This document shows positions 23,566-32,609 of a stretch of 64,000 nt of DNA, one piece after another. The first letter of the stretch is position 1. Every line of letters begins with the position of its first letter. Origin of the DNA: Candidatus Proelusimicrobium volucris (GTDB lineage: Bacteria > Elusimicrobiota > Elusimicrobia > Elusimicrobiales > Elusimicrobiaceae); the NCBI GenBank assembly GCA_944324665.1, contig CALUXD010000001.1:124001-188000 (forward strand), read 5' to 3'. The translations under genes were made by a program, and so were the position numbers. Under the pieces are notes generated by a model, which had not been told where the DNA came from, made no database searches, and saw only the letters and a list, made by a program, of their open reading frames with translations.

Positions 23566-24257
23566 GAGCGGAAGCCTACTTTCAGCAACAGCGAGGCGCT
23601 TTGCATAAGAGTCCCGCCGCTTTTAAAAATAAAATAGCGCGCTTCCAAACCGCCGAGAATATGCTTACTGAAATCATATTCAAAACCTAATCCGCCGTAA
23701 ACGGACAGACCGTCGCCCGCCTTCTCGGATTTGTCAAAAGAGTAATAAAGGCCGGGCAAATGCGGAGGGGCGGAACCGGGCGCAGGCTCCACTTTATAAG
23801 TCGTAGTCTGCTTGCGGTATATATAGCCCACCCCGAGCGGCAAGTAAAACCGCTTATCGGAAGCGGGATTAAAATTAAAACGGGAAACCAAATAGCCCGA
23901 ACGTACGCTGTAAATATTTTCGTCTACGTTGACTATCGCCATTGTGCCGCCATATTCCGGCCCGTAAGGGACCGGAGAGCCAGCCATTTCCCCCCTGTCA
24001 AATATGCCTTCAAGCCCCAAATAAAATCTTGAGCTTAAAGCGTACATCATACGAACGGAACCGCCGTAAACCTGTTTTTTGCTGGCCGTATCGCCCGCGC
24101 CTTCCGTTATGTAGGAAGCGGAAAATCCGCCGTCGAGCAAAATATCGCCGCGCATTATAGGCCTTAGCGAGGATTCGTTCTCAAACAGCCCGACTTGCGC
24201 GAAACAAGCCGGAGCGAAAATTAAACAAAAAATAACTATTCCCAAATATTTACGCAT
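23562..24257 (-). CDS. Hypothetical outer-membrane beta-barrel protein
   Basis: 231 residues with a signal peptide (MRKYL, hydrophobic core, cut near CFAQ). The mature part alternates polar and hydrophobic residues in strands rich in Gly and aromatics (GGSVRMMYAL, FYLGLEGIF, YGGLGFEYDF, LGGLEARYFIF) and ends LLKVGFRS. This suits an 8-10-strand barrel of the OmpA/OmpX-like type. No family is recognised. It is a single gene, convergent with the flavodoxin-type gene and divergent from the nitroreductase unit. Confidence 0.68.
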   Translation of the reverse strand: MRKYLGIVIFCLIFAPACFAQVGLFENESSLRPIMRGDILLDGGFSASYITEGAGDTASKKQVYGGSVRMMYALSSRFYLGLEGIFDRGEMAGSPVPYGPEYGGTMAIVNVDENIYSVRSGYLVSRFNFNPASDKRFYLPLGVGYIYRKQTTTYKVEPAPGSAPPHLPGLYYSFDKSEKAGDGLSVYGGLGFEYDFSKHILGGLEARYFIFKSGGTLMQSASLLLKVGFRS

Positions 24258-24332
24258 AACTTTGCCGATACCGCTTATTATATTATAAATAATTTAATAC
24301 AATAACTTTTAGGCCGAATAAAAGGAGAACTT

Positions 24333-24941
24333 ATGAAAAAAATATTTTTGATCCCTATTTTACTCTTTTCAGCGACGTTTGTTTGCGCGCAGGAAAGCAA
24401 AGACATTAAACTAAAAGCACCGCAGAAAAATAAAGGCGCGAAAATTATGCAGGCTCTTTCCGAACGCAAGTCGACAAGAACTTTCGACGCTAAAGAACTG
24501 GATATTCAAACTATTTCCAATTTGCTTTGGGCCGCCAACGGCATCAATCGCCCTGACGGAAAAAGAACAGCCCCTTCCGCGATGAACCGCCAAGAAGTGG
24601 ACGTTTATGTCTGCCTTAAAAGCGGGGCTTATTTCTTTAATCCCCAAGAAAATGAGTTAAAATTCATATCCGACGCCGATTGTCTGTTAAGAGACGCCCC
24701 CTTAACGCTTTATTTGGTCGCCAGAGCGCAGGAAGGCAATACTTGGGCTTATATCGATACCGGCATAGTATCGCAAAACATATCATTGTTTGCGTCGGGA
24801 TTCGGGCTTGCCACCGTGCCGCAGGGCTCTATGCCAAAGGAAAAGATTATAAAAGATTTGAAACTTACCGACAGCCAGCTTTTGATATTAAACCACCCTG
24901 TCGGCTATCCCGCGAAAGAAAATAAGGAGAAAAACAAATGA
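24333..24941 (+). CDS. Exported nitroreductase-family protein
   Basis: 202 residues: signal peptide (MKKIF, cut near VCAQ) followed by a nitroreductase fold of the SagB/ThcOx-like group. Motifs: RKSTRTFD near the start of the mature part (FMN-binding Arg/Ser), LLWAANGINRPDGKRTAPSA, and YIDTGIVSQNISLFA with a C-terminal HPVGYP. Most nitroreductases are cytosolic, so an exported copy is notable; FMN would have to be loaded before or after export. An AAGGAG site precedes the ATG. It overlaps the next gene by 4 bases. Confidence 0.8.
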   Translation: MKKIFLIPILLFSATFVCAQESKDIKLKAPQKNKGAKIMQALSERKSTRTFDAKELDIQTISNLLWAANGINRPDGKRTAPSAMNRQEVDVYVCLKSGAYFFNPQENELKFISDADCLLRDAPLTLYLVARAQEGNTWAYIDTGIVSQNISLFASGFGLATVPQGSMPKEKIIKDLKLTDSQLLILNHPVGYPAKENKEKNK

Positions 24942-25309
24942 GCATAAAAACTCCGTATCTGATTTTAGCCGCGGCGTTCTTATGCGCCTGCGCTTCCGCG
25001 CCCGATATAAAGGGATCGTGGATAGACAACAGAAAGCCCGAACCGCCCCTAAGCAAACAAGGAATATATTTCGGCGAGAACGGACAAGCTGCTTCAATCA
25101 ACGCCGAAAACAAGGCGTATAAATCTTGGGCTCTTAAAGGCAAAGATCTTACTTTGAAAGGCATTGACGCTTCCGACGGAGAAATTCAAGATTTTACGGA
25201 AGTATATAAAGTAAAAGAAGTTAAAAACGGGGCTATGACTCTTGAGAAAGACGGCAAACAAATCCGCTTTACCAAAGACAACTCCGCAAATTACAAGGAA
25301 AGCAATTAG
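24938..25309 (+). CDS. Lipocalin-like lipoprotein (first of a pair)
   Basis: 123 residues with a lipoprotein signal (LCAC, lipidated Cys18). The mature part matches the small bacterial lipocalin-like pattern seen in Bacteroidetes and relatives: GSWID, GIYFGENGQAASIN, YKSWALKGKDLTLKG, then YKVKEVKNGAMTLEKDGKQIRF. Strands and spacing are shared with the next gene, so the two are paralogues. These proteins are thought to bind a small ligand in the periplasm; the ligand is unknown. It overlaps the nitroreductase gene by 4 bases. Confidence 0.72.
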   Translation: MSIKTPYLILAAAFLCACASAPDIKGSWIDNRKPEPPLSKQGIYFGENGQAASINAENKAYKSWALKGKDLTLKGIDASDGEIQDFTEVYKVKEVKNGAMTLEKDGKQIRFTKDNSANYKESN

Positions 25310-25319
25310 AGGATAAATT

Positions 25320-25724
25320 ATGAAATATATTTTTATAGCTGCAGTTTTTTTGATTGTTTTAGGCTGTTCTCGGCAAGAGGACAATAACGCCAATGCAAAC
25401 TCCGCACCGACACTTCAGGAACAAACACAGGGGCCGGCAACTTCAATATTGATCGGCGAATGGCTAAAGCCCATTGAGGGGCAAGAAGGCAAAACGGATG
25501 GGGTTAAACTCAATGCCGACGGCTCGGCCGAAAGCGTAAACTCCGCCACTTTGCTGTACAAATCTTGGGAAACCGACGGCAAATCACTGACTTTGGCGGG
25601 AACGAGCATAGGAAACGGAGTAAGCTCCGATTTCACGGCGGCTTATCAGATAGAGGAACTCTCCGAAAACAAACTAGTTCTTAGAATGGGGCAGAACGTT
25701 TTTACCTATACAAAAACAAACTGA
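25320..25724 (+). CDS. Lipocalin-like lipoprotein (second of a pair)
   Basis: 134 residues with a lipobox VLGC (Cys16), a Ser/Asn/Gln linker and a lipocalin-like domain: GEWLKP, GVKLNADGSAESVNSATLLYKSW, GKSLTLAGTSIGNGVSSDFTAAYQIEEL, LVLRMGQNVFTY. The SIGNG and YKSW motifs are the family hallmarks and are clearer here than in the upstream paralogue. Start is 11 bases after the first copy. The terminator that follows ends the three-gene unit. Ligand and partner are unknown. Confidence 0.74.
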   Translation: MKYIFIAAVFLIVLGCSRQEDNNANANSAPTLQEQTQGPATSILIGEWLKPIEGQEGKTDGVKLNADGSAESVNSATLLYKSWETDGKSLTLAGTSIGNGVSSDFTAAYQIEELSENKLVLRMGQNVFTYTKTN

Positions 25725-25745
25725 AGTATATAGAACTTCAAAAAG

Positions 25746-25776
25746 AACTCCCGCGCTTAAAACGCGGGAGTTTTTA
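25746..25776. terminator. Bidirectional terminator between lipocalin unit and tdk operon
   Basis: ACTCCCGCG (25747-25755) pairs with CGCGGGAGT (25763-25771), with flanking A and T tracts. It serves the plus-strand lipocalin unit and the end of the long minus-strand operon finishing at tdk. Confidence 0.9.
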
Positions 25777-25795
25777 TTTGCGGATTTAACAAATC

Positions 25796-26365
25796 TCAGT
25801 CTATGCCCTGCGGATTAAAACAATCTGCGCAGCGCGCTTCATAGTCGTCGGCGCCGCCAACGTATATTCTGGATTTTACGTCTACAAGCCTCTGCGTCCT
25901 GGTAGCTGGTTTACCGCATTTAGTGCAGCGCGCGGCCAATTTTGTAACGCTGTCGGCCACGGCCAAAAGGCGCGCCGTACTTTCAAACGGAACGGCTTGA
26001 TAATCCAAATCCAATCCGCAGCAAATCACCCGCTTACCCATCGCCGCTATTTTAAGAGCTACGGCCGATATATCCCTGGAGAAAAAATTTACTTCGTCCA
26101 AAGCCACCACTTCGGTGTCCTTTTCTATCAAATCCAATATTTCCTCAGCCTTGTTTACGTGGACGGCCTCTATGGTTTTTAAGTCGTGCGTAGCTATCGC
26201 CCTGACGGCGTATCGTTTGTCTATGCTGGAATTAAATACCTGCACTTTCTGCCCCGCGTGGCGGCAAACTTCTATGCGTCTTATCAGCTCCGTAGTTTTG
26301 CCAGAAAACATACACCCGCAGACTACTTCTATACTGCCAAATTTTTTTCTTTTATCAGCCGTCAT
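25796..26365 (-). CDS. tdk: Thymidine kinase
   Basis: Salvage enzyme phosphorylating thymidine (and deoxyuridine) with ATP. 189 residues, normal for the type II bacterial enzyme. Walker A GCMFSGKT at 17-24; VVALDEVNFF holds the Walker B Asp; a structural zinc site uses CTKC and CADC pairs; lasso loop TRTQRLVD. A GGAGAT site precedes the ATG. It is the last gene of the eleven-gene minus operon that also holds deoC, another nucleoside-salvage gene. Confidence 0.95.
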   Translation of the reverse strand: MTADKRKKFGSIEVVCGCMFSGKTTELIRRIEVCRHAGQKVQVFNSSIDKRYAVRAIATHDLKTIEAVHVNKAEEILDLIEKDTEVVALDEVNFFSRDISAVALKIAAMGKRVICCGLDLDYQAVPFESTARLLAVADSVTKLAARCTKCGKPATRTQRLVDVKSRIYVGGADDYEARCADCFNPQGID

Positions 26366-26379
26366 TTTTTATCTCCAAA

Positions 26380-28461
26380 TTAGAAATTATCGCGTATCAT
26401 TCTGTCGTCGCGCCACGGATACCAATATTCGTCGGCCTGCCTCAGTGCTTTGTTTTTCTCGCCAGCGCCGCAAAGTATGTTTATCCTGAAAGAGAAAGAC
26501 AAATTCTGATTTCTGTCCCGCAGCCCAACCATCACGCTTATATCGTGGAAATCTTTATATATCTTTATATGCTTAGAATAGGCATACAAACTGGAATCGT
26601 TGGCGCTTACGTCTATGCCCATATCGGCGCGCCAAGTCATATTCTTAGGCGCGATCAGGAACTTGCTGGTAAAGAGGAAATTATTCCTGTCGGTGCTGTA
26701 ATTGGTCATACCGAAAGAGGCATAACTGTCGCCGATGCTTTTAAAGATGCTGTCCAGCACAAAGGCCTGATTGCCTTCGTGTACGTCGTAGATATTCTGC
26801 AGATAAAAATGTGCGCCCGTTTTCGGCGAGAAGTATCCCGCCTCGGCGGTTATCGGCTCTATCCTGTATTTTGCGTCCCAACCCTCCTGGGAATTGCGCA
26901 AATCGTATCCGCTGGCCAATCTGAAATAGAAATTCTGGCCAAGCATATAATAGTTTTGGATATAAATCAGGTTTTCCTCTTCGTCCAAGCCTTGATATTC
27001 AATATTGGTAAGCGACCCGCTGGTACTGCGTTTCGTATAACGGTATCCGATATCAAGCAAACCCGTTATAAGGTTAGATCTTAAATTAAGTTCCCCGCCA
27101 TACCTGCCCACGAAGGAATCTTCGTCGTTGTTTGTAGGGTCTTTTAGTATCGCGTCTTGATAATAATATCCGCTTGGCGTAAGGGTAAAATTCGGGTGCA
27201 GTTTTATGTCCTTTGAGCTGCGCCAACTCGCGTTAAGATATTGCACGAAGTCATAATCTTCTATTTGCGCATTGTTAAACCCTACGGAAAAATTATTTAC
27301 TATCCCGCCTGTCCCGTTTATTACGAAAGGATTAAAAATCAAATCCACTTTAGGGGCATACTCTTCGGCGTTGGAATAGGTTTTGTCGTTTTCGTTAAGC
27401 TGTTCCCTTCTGGTATAGCCGATCCTGAAAGTATCCCAGCCGCTTTGCCTGGCGACGGAAAAACGGGTAAGCTGGTCCGGCGATACGACATAAGGATTGG
27501 AACGGAAAAAGTCGTCGTTAAAATCCGCGTCGGATACGTTTCTTGTTTCAAACTGGCTGAAGTAAATCGCGCCGCTGCCTTTGTTAAGGCTGTCGGAAGT
27601 ATCGGCAACTTCCCACCAGTATCCGCCGTCTATGCCCCAGCGTTGTTCTTCCTTTACTTTATCGTAAATGGTATAGGCCTGAAGCGAACCTCTAAAGCGC
27701 TGTGGGTCCTCGTAAGATATTTCCGCGCCGTAGCCTATACCAGAACGGGTATAATAATCCAAATTGCCCTTTACCGCAAAGTCATTTTTGGCGTATACGG
27801 TAGAAGTGAGAAAGCCAAACCCCGTATTGTCGCTTTGGTCAAAATCCACGTAGGTGGTAAAGAGCCTGTCCGCGTTTAAAGACCTGTACACAAAAGGCAA
27901 ATAAAATACCGGCACTTTGCCGTATTTTACCACCGCGTTGATGGCCCAAATTCTGTCGCCGGGTATCAAATCGGCCTTGCCGACGTAAAGGGTATAGTGC
28001 GGCTTTTCAAAATCACAGCAGGTGATATTAGCGTCCCGCAATATATATTCGCCGTCTTTGGCTTCCATACTCTTGGTGGAAAGGACCCTTATCGGCGAAT
28101 AATCGGCTTTAATGTCTTCCATCAGCAGCGCCTTTGAGGCCATATCGAATTTTATTCCGTTGGAAGTAAACACACCCTTTTCGTCCTCGATAACCGTGGT
28201 CCCGTTTGAAATCAAAAGCTGTTCTTTAAGGTGCACTTGTATATCGTCGCCTTTAATCACGCGCGTGGTTTGGCCGTCTTCTATGTATATTTCAGCGTTG
28301 CCTTTTATGGCGACGACGGAATTATTTTTATCGTAAACGGTTTCGTCGGCGGTATAATAAATAAACTCGCCTTTGGTTGGTGCGGGCAGTTCAAAATCTT
28401 CCGCAAGCAGATTAGCCCCCGCCAATAGCAGACAAAACGCCGCTAACAATTTATTTTTCAT
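26380..28461 (-). CDS. lptD: LptD-like LPS-assembly outer-membrane protein
   Basis: 693 residues, the outer-membrane LPS translocon. Signal peptide ends ANLLA-ED. Residues ~30-145 are the OstA/LptA-like jellyroll (YTADETVYDKNNSVVAIKGNAEIYIEDG, later GEYILRDANITCCD), then the LptD barrel (VPVFYLPFVYR, many alternating aromatic strands). The mature protein has three Cys that I can see: Cys148-Cys149 after the jellyroll and Cys664 near the end. In E. coli the adjacent pair is at the C-terminal end instead. It overlaps the ROK kinase gene by 11 bases and lies 14 bases before tdk. The unusual partner set is discussed under the operon. Confidence 0.88.
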   Translation of the reverse strand: MKNKLLAAFCLLLAGANLLAEDFELPAPTKGEFIYYTADETVYDKNNSVVAIKGNAEIYIEDGQTTRVIKGDDIQVHLKEQLLISNGTTVIEDEKGVFTSNGIKFDMASKALLMEDIKADYSPIRVLSTKSMEAKDGEYILRDANITCCDFEKPHYTLYVGKADLIPGDRIWAINAVVKYGKVPVFYLPFVYRSLNADRLFTTYVDFDQSDNTGFGFLTSTVYAKNDFAVKGNLDYYTRSGIGYGAEISYEDPQRFRGSLQAYTIYDKVKEEQRWGIDGGYWWEVADTSDSLNKGSGAIYFSQFETRNVSDADFNDDFFRSNPYVVSPDQLTRFSVARQSGWDTFRIGYTRREQLNENDKTYSNAEEYAPKVDLIFNPFVINGTGGIVNNFSVGFNNAQIEDYDFVQYLNASWRSSKDIKLHPNFTLTPSGYYYQDAILKDPTNNDEDSFVGRYGGELNLRSNLITGLLDIGYRYTKRSTSGSLTNIEYQGLDEEENLIYIQNYYMLGQNFYFRLASGYDLRNSQEGWDAKYRIEPITAEAGYFSPKTGAHFYLQNIYDVHEGNQAFVLDSIFKSIGDSYASFGMTNYSTDRNNFLFTSKFLIAPKNMTWRADMGIDVSANDSSLYAYSKHIKIYKDFHDISVMVGLRDRNQNLSFSFRINILCGAGEKNKALRQADEYWYPWRDDRMIRDNF

Positions 28462-29401
28462 TGGCTTTATGCAAGGCGTAAAGTGCAGCTCCCACGCCGC
28501 CTATATTGCCCTCTTTCGACAAAAGAATTTTGACGTTTTTAAACGGCGTCTTTACCGCCTGCCTGTCAAACACTTCCCTTATCGAGGGAAGGAAATACTT
28601 GGCGCCGCGCGATACTCCGCCCGCCAATACTATCGCGTGCGGGTTAAAAAGCAGCACCATATCGGCCAGACCTCTGCCCAAATAAGATCCTATCTCTTTC
28701 CATAAATTCAAGGCGACCTCATCGCCCTGCTCGGCCGCCTGGGAAAGCAAACTCACAGAAAAATCTTCCGTATTTATCAAATTTGCTAATATCGATTTCG
28801 GGTTTTCCGCGCTGACGGCCTGCGCCATACGCAGTATCCCCTTGGTGCCGGCATAAGATTCCATACAGCCCCTCTGCCCGCAGCCGCACAAAGGCGCATC
28901 GGGCGAATAATCTATTTTCATATGGCCCAACTCGCCGGAGGATCCGTCCGCCCCCTGATAGAGTTTCCCGTCCATAATTATGCCGCCGCCTATACCGGTG
29001 CCCAAGGTTACTATTATCATATTTTTGTATTTGCCTTTAAATTCTCGGTCGAACACGCCCCAAGCGGCCATATTGGCGTCGTTTGACACATAACAATCGC
29101 AGCCGGTGTTTTCCTTCATCACTTTTGCTACTTTAAGATTATGCCAAGGTATATTCGGTGCCCAACGCAAGACGCCTTTTTCCGGGTCGGTATCGCCCGC
29201 TATCCCTACGCCTAAAACGACGTCCTTATCTTTAAAAGAGCCCCGCCATTCATTGACTATTCTGGAGAGCTGCCCCAAAAACGCCTTTCCGCTAAGGGTG
29301 GTATAAGTGGGAATTTTATCGGTTTTAAGGATTTTCTTGCGGTCGTTCACCGCGAAAAATTTTACGAATGTTCCGCCTATGTCTATTCCTATAGAAATCA
29401 T
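28451..29401 (-). CDS. ROK-family sugar kinase, probably glucokinase
   Basis: 316 residues. ATP motif IGIDIGGTFVKFFAV at the N-terminus; substrate motif GELGHMKID (E-x-G-H); zinc motif CGCGQRGCMESYAG with the CxCGxxGCxE pattern; VILAGGVSRG adenosine motif near the C-terminus. ROK kinases phosphorylate glucose, fructose, N-acetylmannosamine or similar sugars; glucokinase is the default reading. Starts 4 bases inside xer and ends inside lptD. With tpiA in the same operon it would feed glycolysis. Confidence 0.88.
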   Translation of the reverse strand: MISIGIDIGGTFVKFFAVNDRKKILKTDKIPTYTTLSGKAFLGQLSRIVNEWRGSFKDKDVVLGVGIAGDTDPEKGVLRWAPNIPWHNLKVAKVMKENTGCDCYVSNDANMAAWGVFDREFKGKYKNMIIVTLGTGIGGGIIMDGKLYQGADGSSGELGHMKIDYSPDAPLCGCGQRGCMESYAGTKGILRMAQAVSAENPKSILANLINTEDFSVSLLSQAAEQGDEVALNLWKEIGSYLGRGLADMVLLFNPHAIVLAGGVSRGAKYFLPSIREVFDRQAVKTPFKNVKILLSKEGNIGGVGAALYALHKANEK

Positions 29402-30279
29402 TTTTTTACCTCGCTTTCGGGATGGGCGGCATTATAAACTTTCTTAAGCCTCTCCAGCGATACGTGCGTGTATACTTGAGTAGCCGCCAAACTTTTATGT
29501 CCAAGCATTTCCTGTAAACTTTTCAAATCGCAGCCGTTGTTTAAAAGATGCGTCGCGAAAGAATGCCGCAAACTGTGCGGCGTAACCTTGCGCGCCACTC
29601 GGCTGTCAATGGCGCTCTTTTTGACTATCTGCGCCAAGCCTTCCCCGCTCAGCCGCCCGCCCTTGCTGCCCAAGAACAAAGGCTCCTCGCCTTTGGCCTG
29701 CGGACGGGTATCCAAATAATTGCTTATGGTCTCCAAAGCTATATCGGTTACGGGCACCAATCTTTCCTTTGAGCCTTTGCCCAATACTCTTACATAACCT
29801 TCATCAAAGTTTATGTCGCCGATATTCAGCCCGACCGTCTCGCTCCGCCTTAAACCGCTGGAATACAAAAGTTCCAATATCGCTTTGTTCCTGTAATGAA
29901 AACGCCTGCTTATTTCCGCGTCCATCAGGTTTGAAGCCTCTCCCTCGGTAAGAAAGGCGGGCAGTTTCTTTTCTCTTCTAGGGGCAGAAAACAAACTAAA
30001 CGGATTTACCTTTATCAGCCCCCTGTTGGCCAGAAACTTGGCAAAACTCCTAAGCGCGCTTATCTTGCGAAGCATAGTCGGGCGCGAGATTTCCTTTATA
30101 TTCTCGTAGGCCAAATACGCCCTTATATTTTTTAAAGTAAAATCTTTAACCGAAAGAAAATTCCTTAGGGACATAAACGCCGCGAAAGCCTCCAAATCGC
30201 TTTCGTACGCGCGCAAAGTATGCGCCGAAAGGTTGCGCCCCTTTAAACTTAAAGTGAAGTTTTCTATCTGCTTAAGCAT
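29398..30279 (-). CDS. Tyrosine recombinase XerC/XerD type
   Basis: 293 residues, the standard Xer size. N-terminal SAM-like core-binding domain (~1-95), then catalytic domain with SSGLRRSE (first Arg), GKGSKERLVP (Lys), HSLRHSFATHLL (His and Arg), LGHKSLAATQVYTHV (His and the nucleophile Tyr). Xer recombinases resolve chromosome dimers at dif; C and D cannot be told apart from one copy. Overlaps topA by 8 bases and the ROK gene by 4 bases. Being in an operon with topA and dprA supports a housekeeping rather than phage origin. Confidence 0.9.
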   Translation of the reverse strand: MLKQIENFTLSLKGRNLSAHTLRAYESDLEAFAAFMSLRNFLSVKDFTLKNIRAYLAYENIKEISRPTMLRKISALRSFAKFLANRGLIKVNPFSLFSAPRREKKLPAFLTEGEASNLMDAEISRRFHYRNKAILELLYSSGLRRSETVGLNIGDINFDEGYVRVLGKGSKERLVPVTDIALETISNYLDTRPQAKGEEPLFLGSKGGRLSGEGLAQIVKKSAIDSRVARKVTPHSLRHSFATHLLNNGCDLKSLQEMLGHKSLAATQVYTHVSLERLKKVYNAAHPESEVKK

Positions 30280-32587
30280 TTTCTTTCTTTTCGTTCAGCT
30301 TTTTTATGGCCTCTTCCTCTTCGGGCGTAATATTTACTATATTCTTGCATTTCGGGTATCCGCTGCAGCCCAAAAACGCCCCTTTTGCGCTGTGCCTTAA
30401 CACAAGCGCTTTGCCGCATTTTTCGCATTTTCTGCCCGAATCCAACGGGCCCGAAGACGCCACCCTGTTGCCCTGCGCGTCTATCGAATAGGTATTGCGG
30501 CATTTCGGGTAGGCCGAACAAGCCATAAATCTGCCCTTGCGCCCCGTTCTTATTACCATAGGCGCGCCGCATTTTTCGCATTTTTCGTTTGTTTGTTCGG
30601 GTTCGGGCGCCGCGCCGCTTACGTTCTTCTTGCCTTGGCAAGTATCGGGATAATTTACGCAGGTAAGATATTCCCCGTATTTGCTTCTCCTAAGTACCAT
30701 CGGAGAGCCGCACAGCGGGCACTTTTCCCCTTCCACCACCGAAGGCGCCGGCTTACGCATATTCTGGGCGGCATTATTTAAATCGCGCGTAAATCCATCG
30801 TAAAAACCGCCTATCACGTCCACCCACTTTTTGGAGCCTTCGGCTATATCGTCCAAAGTTTCCTCAACGCCCGCCGTATAGGATAAATCCATTATATCCT
30901 TAAAAAACTCTTTAAGCTGTTCCGTTACCGTTATACCCAAATCCGTCGCCACCAGCTTATTGCTCTTGGGCTGTTTTTCTATATACTTGCGGTCCATAAT
31001 GGTTTTTATCGTCGGAGCATAAGTGGACGGACGGCCGATGCCGTGTTTTTCCAAAGTTTTAATCAGGCTGGCTTCGTTATAGTTTGGCGGAGGCGTAGTC
31101 TTATGGTCTTTGGTTTCAATGGACAATAATTTTAAAACGTCGCCTTGTTCCAAAGGCGGGAGCAAAGCGGAAGATTCATCTTTATTATCGTCGTCCGCGC
31201 CTTCTCTCTCGTCGGCCTCCTCCTGATAAACGGAAAGATAACCCTTAAACTTAATTGTTCTGCCGTTGGCCCTCAGCAGGCATTTTTCCTTTCCGCCGGC
31301 CGATATATCCACGGCGACGGTGTTAAATACCGCTTCCGCCATTTGGGAAGCCACAAAACGCAGCCATATCAATTCGTAAAGTTTATATTGGTCGGCCGTC
31401 AGATACGCCTTTATGCTTTGCGGCGTTCTGTATACATCGGTAGGGTGTATGGACTCGTGCGCTTCCTGCGCGCCTTTCACTTTGCTTTTGTATACGGGTG
31501 CACTCTTGGGGGCGTATTCCTCGCCGTATTTTTCCTTAATGAATTTGGAGGTCTGGCTCTGAAGCTGTTTGGAAACGTTAAAAGAGTCCGTTCTCATATA
31601 CGTTATCAGACCTACGGTCTGCCCGCCGATCTCTACACCCTCGTACAAAGTTTGCGCCACCTGCATAGTCTTTTGCGAACCGAAGCCTATCTTATTATAG
31701 GCATCTTGCTGCATAGAACTGGTGATAAAAGGCGGACGGGCTTTCTGTTTGACTTCCTTCTTCTCCACCTTCTCAACCACGATCGGGCCTTGCCTTAATA
31801 CGGCGTTTACAGGCGCTAGCGATTCATTGGTGTCAAAAACGGTGCTCTTTACTTTATAGTCTTCCGCGAACAGTTTATGCGTTACGGTGCGTTCCACGTT
31901 TTTACCTTCCCATTTAAGCACGCGCGCGCTAAAACTAGGTTTTTGGTTTTCCTTCTCCAAAGAGGCTTTTATCGTCCAGTAAACTTGCTCTTTAAACTCG
32001 GCAATTTCTTTGGCTCTTTCAGTCAAAAGACGTACCGCCACAGACTGCACGCGCCCCGCGCTTAATCCGCTTGTTATTTTGCGCCACAAAAGCGGGGAAA
32101 GTTTATAGCCTACCAATCTGTCCAAAATACGCCTGGCCTGTTGGGCGTCAACCAAATTATGGTCTATGCCGCGGGCGTGATCAAAAGATTCTTTTACCGC
32201 GCTGGGCGTAATTTCGTGGAAATAGATTCTTCTGGTGTTTTCCGGCTTTAGATGCAGCAGTTCCTGCAAATGCCAAGCGATGGCTTCCCCTTCGCGGTCA
32301 GGGTCGGTAGCGAGATATACGGTAGAAGCCTTCTTCACCGCGTCTTTAAGCTCGCTTATCACTTTGGGCTTGCCGCTTATTACGTATGTGGGCTTAAAAC
32401 CGTGTTTCTCATCGACGCCGATCTCTTTTGAAGGCAAATCGCGCACATGCCCGAAAGAGCTCCTTACCATATAAGAAGGCCCCAATATCTTGCTTATAGT
32501 CTTCTGCTTTGTGGGGGACTCCACTATTATCAATTCTTTACCGCCGGGTTTTACGTTCGCCGCCGTTTTGTTTTCCTTGCTTGCCAT
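30272..32587 (-). CDS. topA: DNA topoisomerase I
   Basis: Type IA topoisomerase relaxing negative supercoils. 771 residues from the ATG at 32587, which has AGAGGAA upstream; an in-frame start at 32644 would run into dprA. Toprim domain ELIIVESPTKQKTI at the N-terminus with DPDREGEAIAWH; active-site Tyr in GLITYMRTDS (~residue 330); RPSTYAPTI later. Three C-terminal four-Cys zinc fingers (CPLCG..., CEKCGAP..., CEKCGKA...) bind single-stranded DNA. It lies 22 bases after dprA, a common pairing. Confidence 0.96.
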   Translation of the reverse strand: MASKENKTAANVKPGGKELIIVESPTKQKTISKILGPSYMVRSSFGHVRDLPSKEIGVDEKHGFKPTYVISGKPKVISELKDAVKKASTVYLATDPDREGEAIAWHLQELLHLKPENTRRIYFHEITPSAVKESFDHARGIDHNLVDAQQARRILDRLVGYKLSPLLWRKITSGLSAGRVQSVAVRLLTERAKEIAEFKEQVYWTIKASLEKENQKPSFSARVLKWEGKNVERTVTHKLFAEDYKVKSTVFDTNESLAPVNAVLRQGPIVVEKVEKKEVKQKARPPFITSSMQQDAYNKIGFGSQKTMQVAQTLYEGVEIGGQTVGLITYMRTDSFNVSKQLQSQTSKFIKEKYGEEYAPKSAPVYKSKVKGAQEAHESIHPTDVYRTPQSIKAYLTADQYKLYELIWLRFVASQMAEAVFNTVAVDISAGGKEKCLLRANGRTIKFKGYLSVYQEEADEREGADDDNKDESSALLPPLEQGDVLKLLSIETKDHKTTPPPNYNEASLIKTLEKHGIGRPSTYAPTIKTIMDRKYIEKQPKSNKLVATDLGITVTEQLKEFFKDIMDLSYTAGVEETLDDIAEGSKKWVDVIGGFYDGFTRDLNNAAQNMRKPAPSVVEGEKCPLCGSPMVLRRSKYGEYLTCVNYPDTCQGKKNVSGAAPEPEQTNEKCEKCGAPMVIRTGRKGRFMACSAYPKCRNTYSIDAQGNRVASSGPLDSGRKCEKCGKALVLRHSAKGAFLGCSGYPKCKNIVNITPEEEEAIKKLNEKKENA

Positions 32588-32609
32588 TTTCGTTCCTCTG
32601 TATAAAAAG

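Noticed and set aside
27241-27879. 212-residue plus-strand open frame opposite lptD
   Set aside because: Mirror of the long lptD gene; no ribosome site or recognisable protein features.
29398-30279. Tyrosine recombinase as a phage or island integrase
   Set aside because: Standard Xer length and motifs, embedded in a housekeeping operon, no att repeats.
31145-31798. 217-residue plus-strand open frame opposite topA
   Set aside because: Antisense shadow of a well-supported topoisomerase gene.
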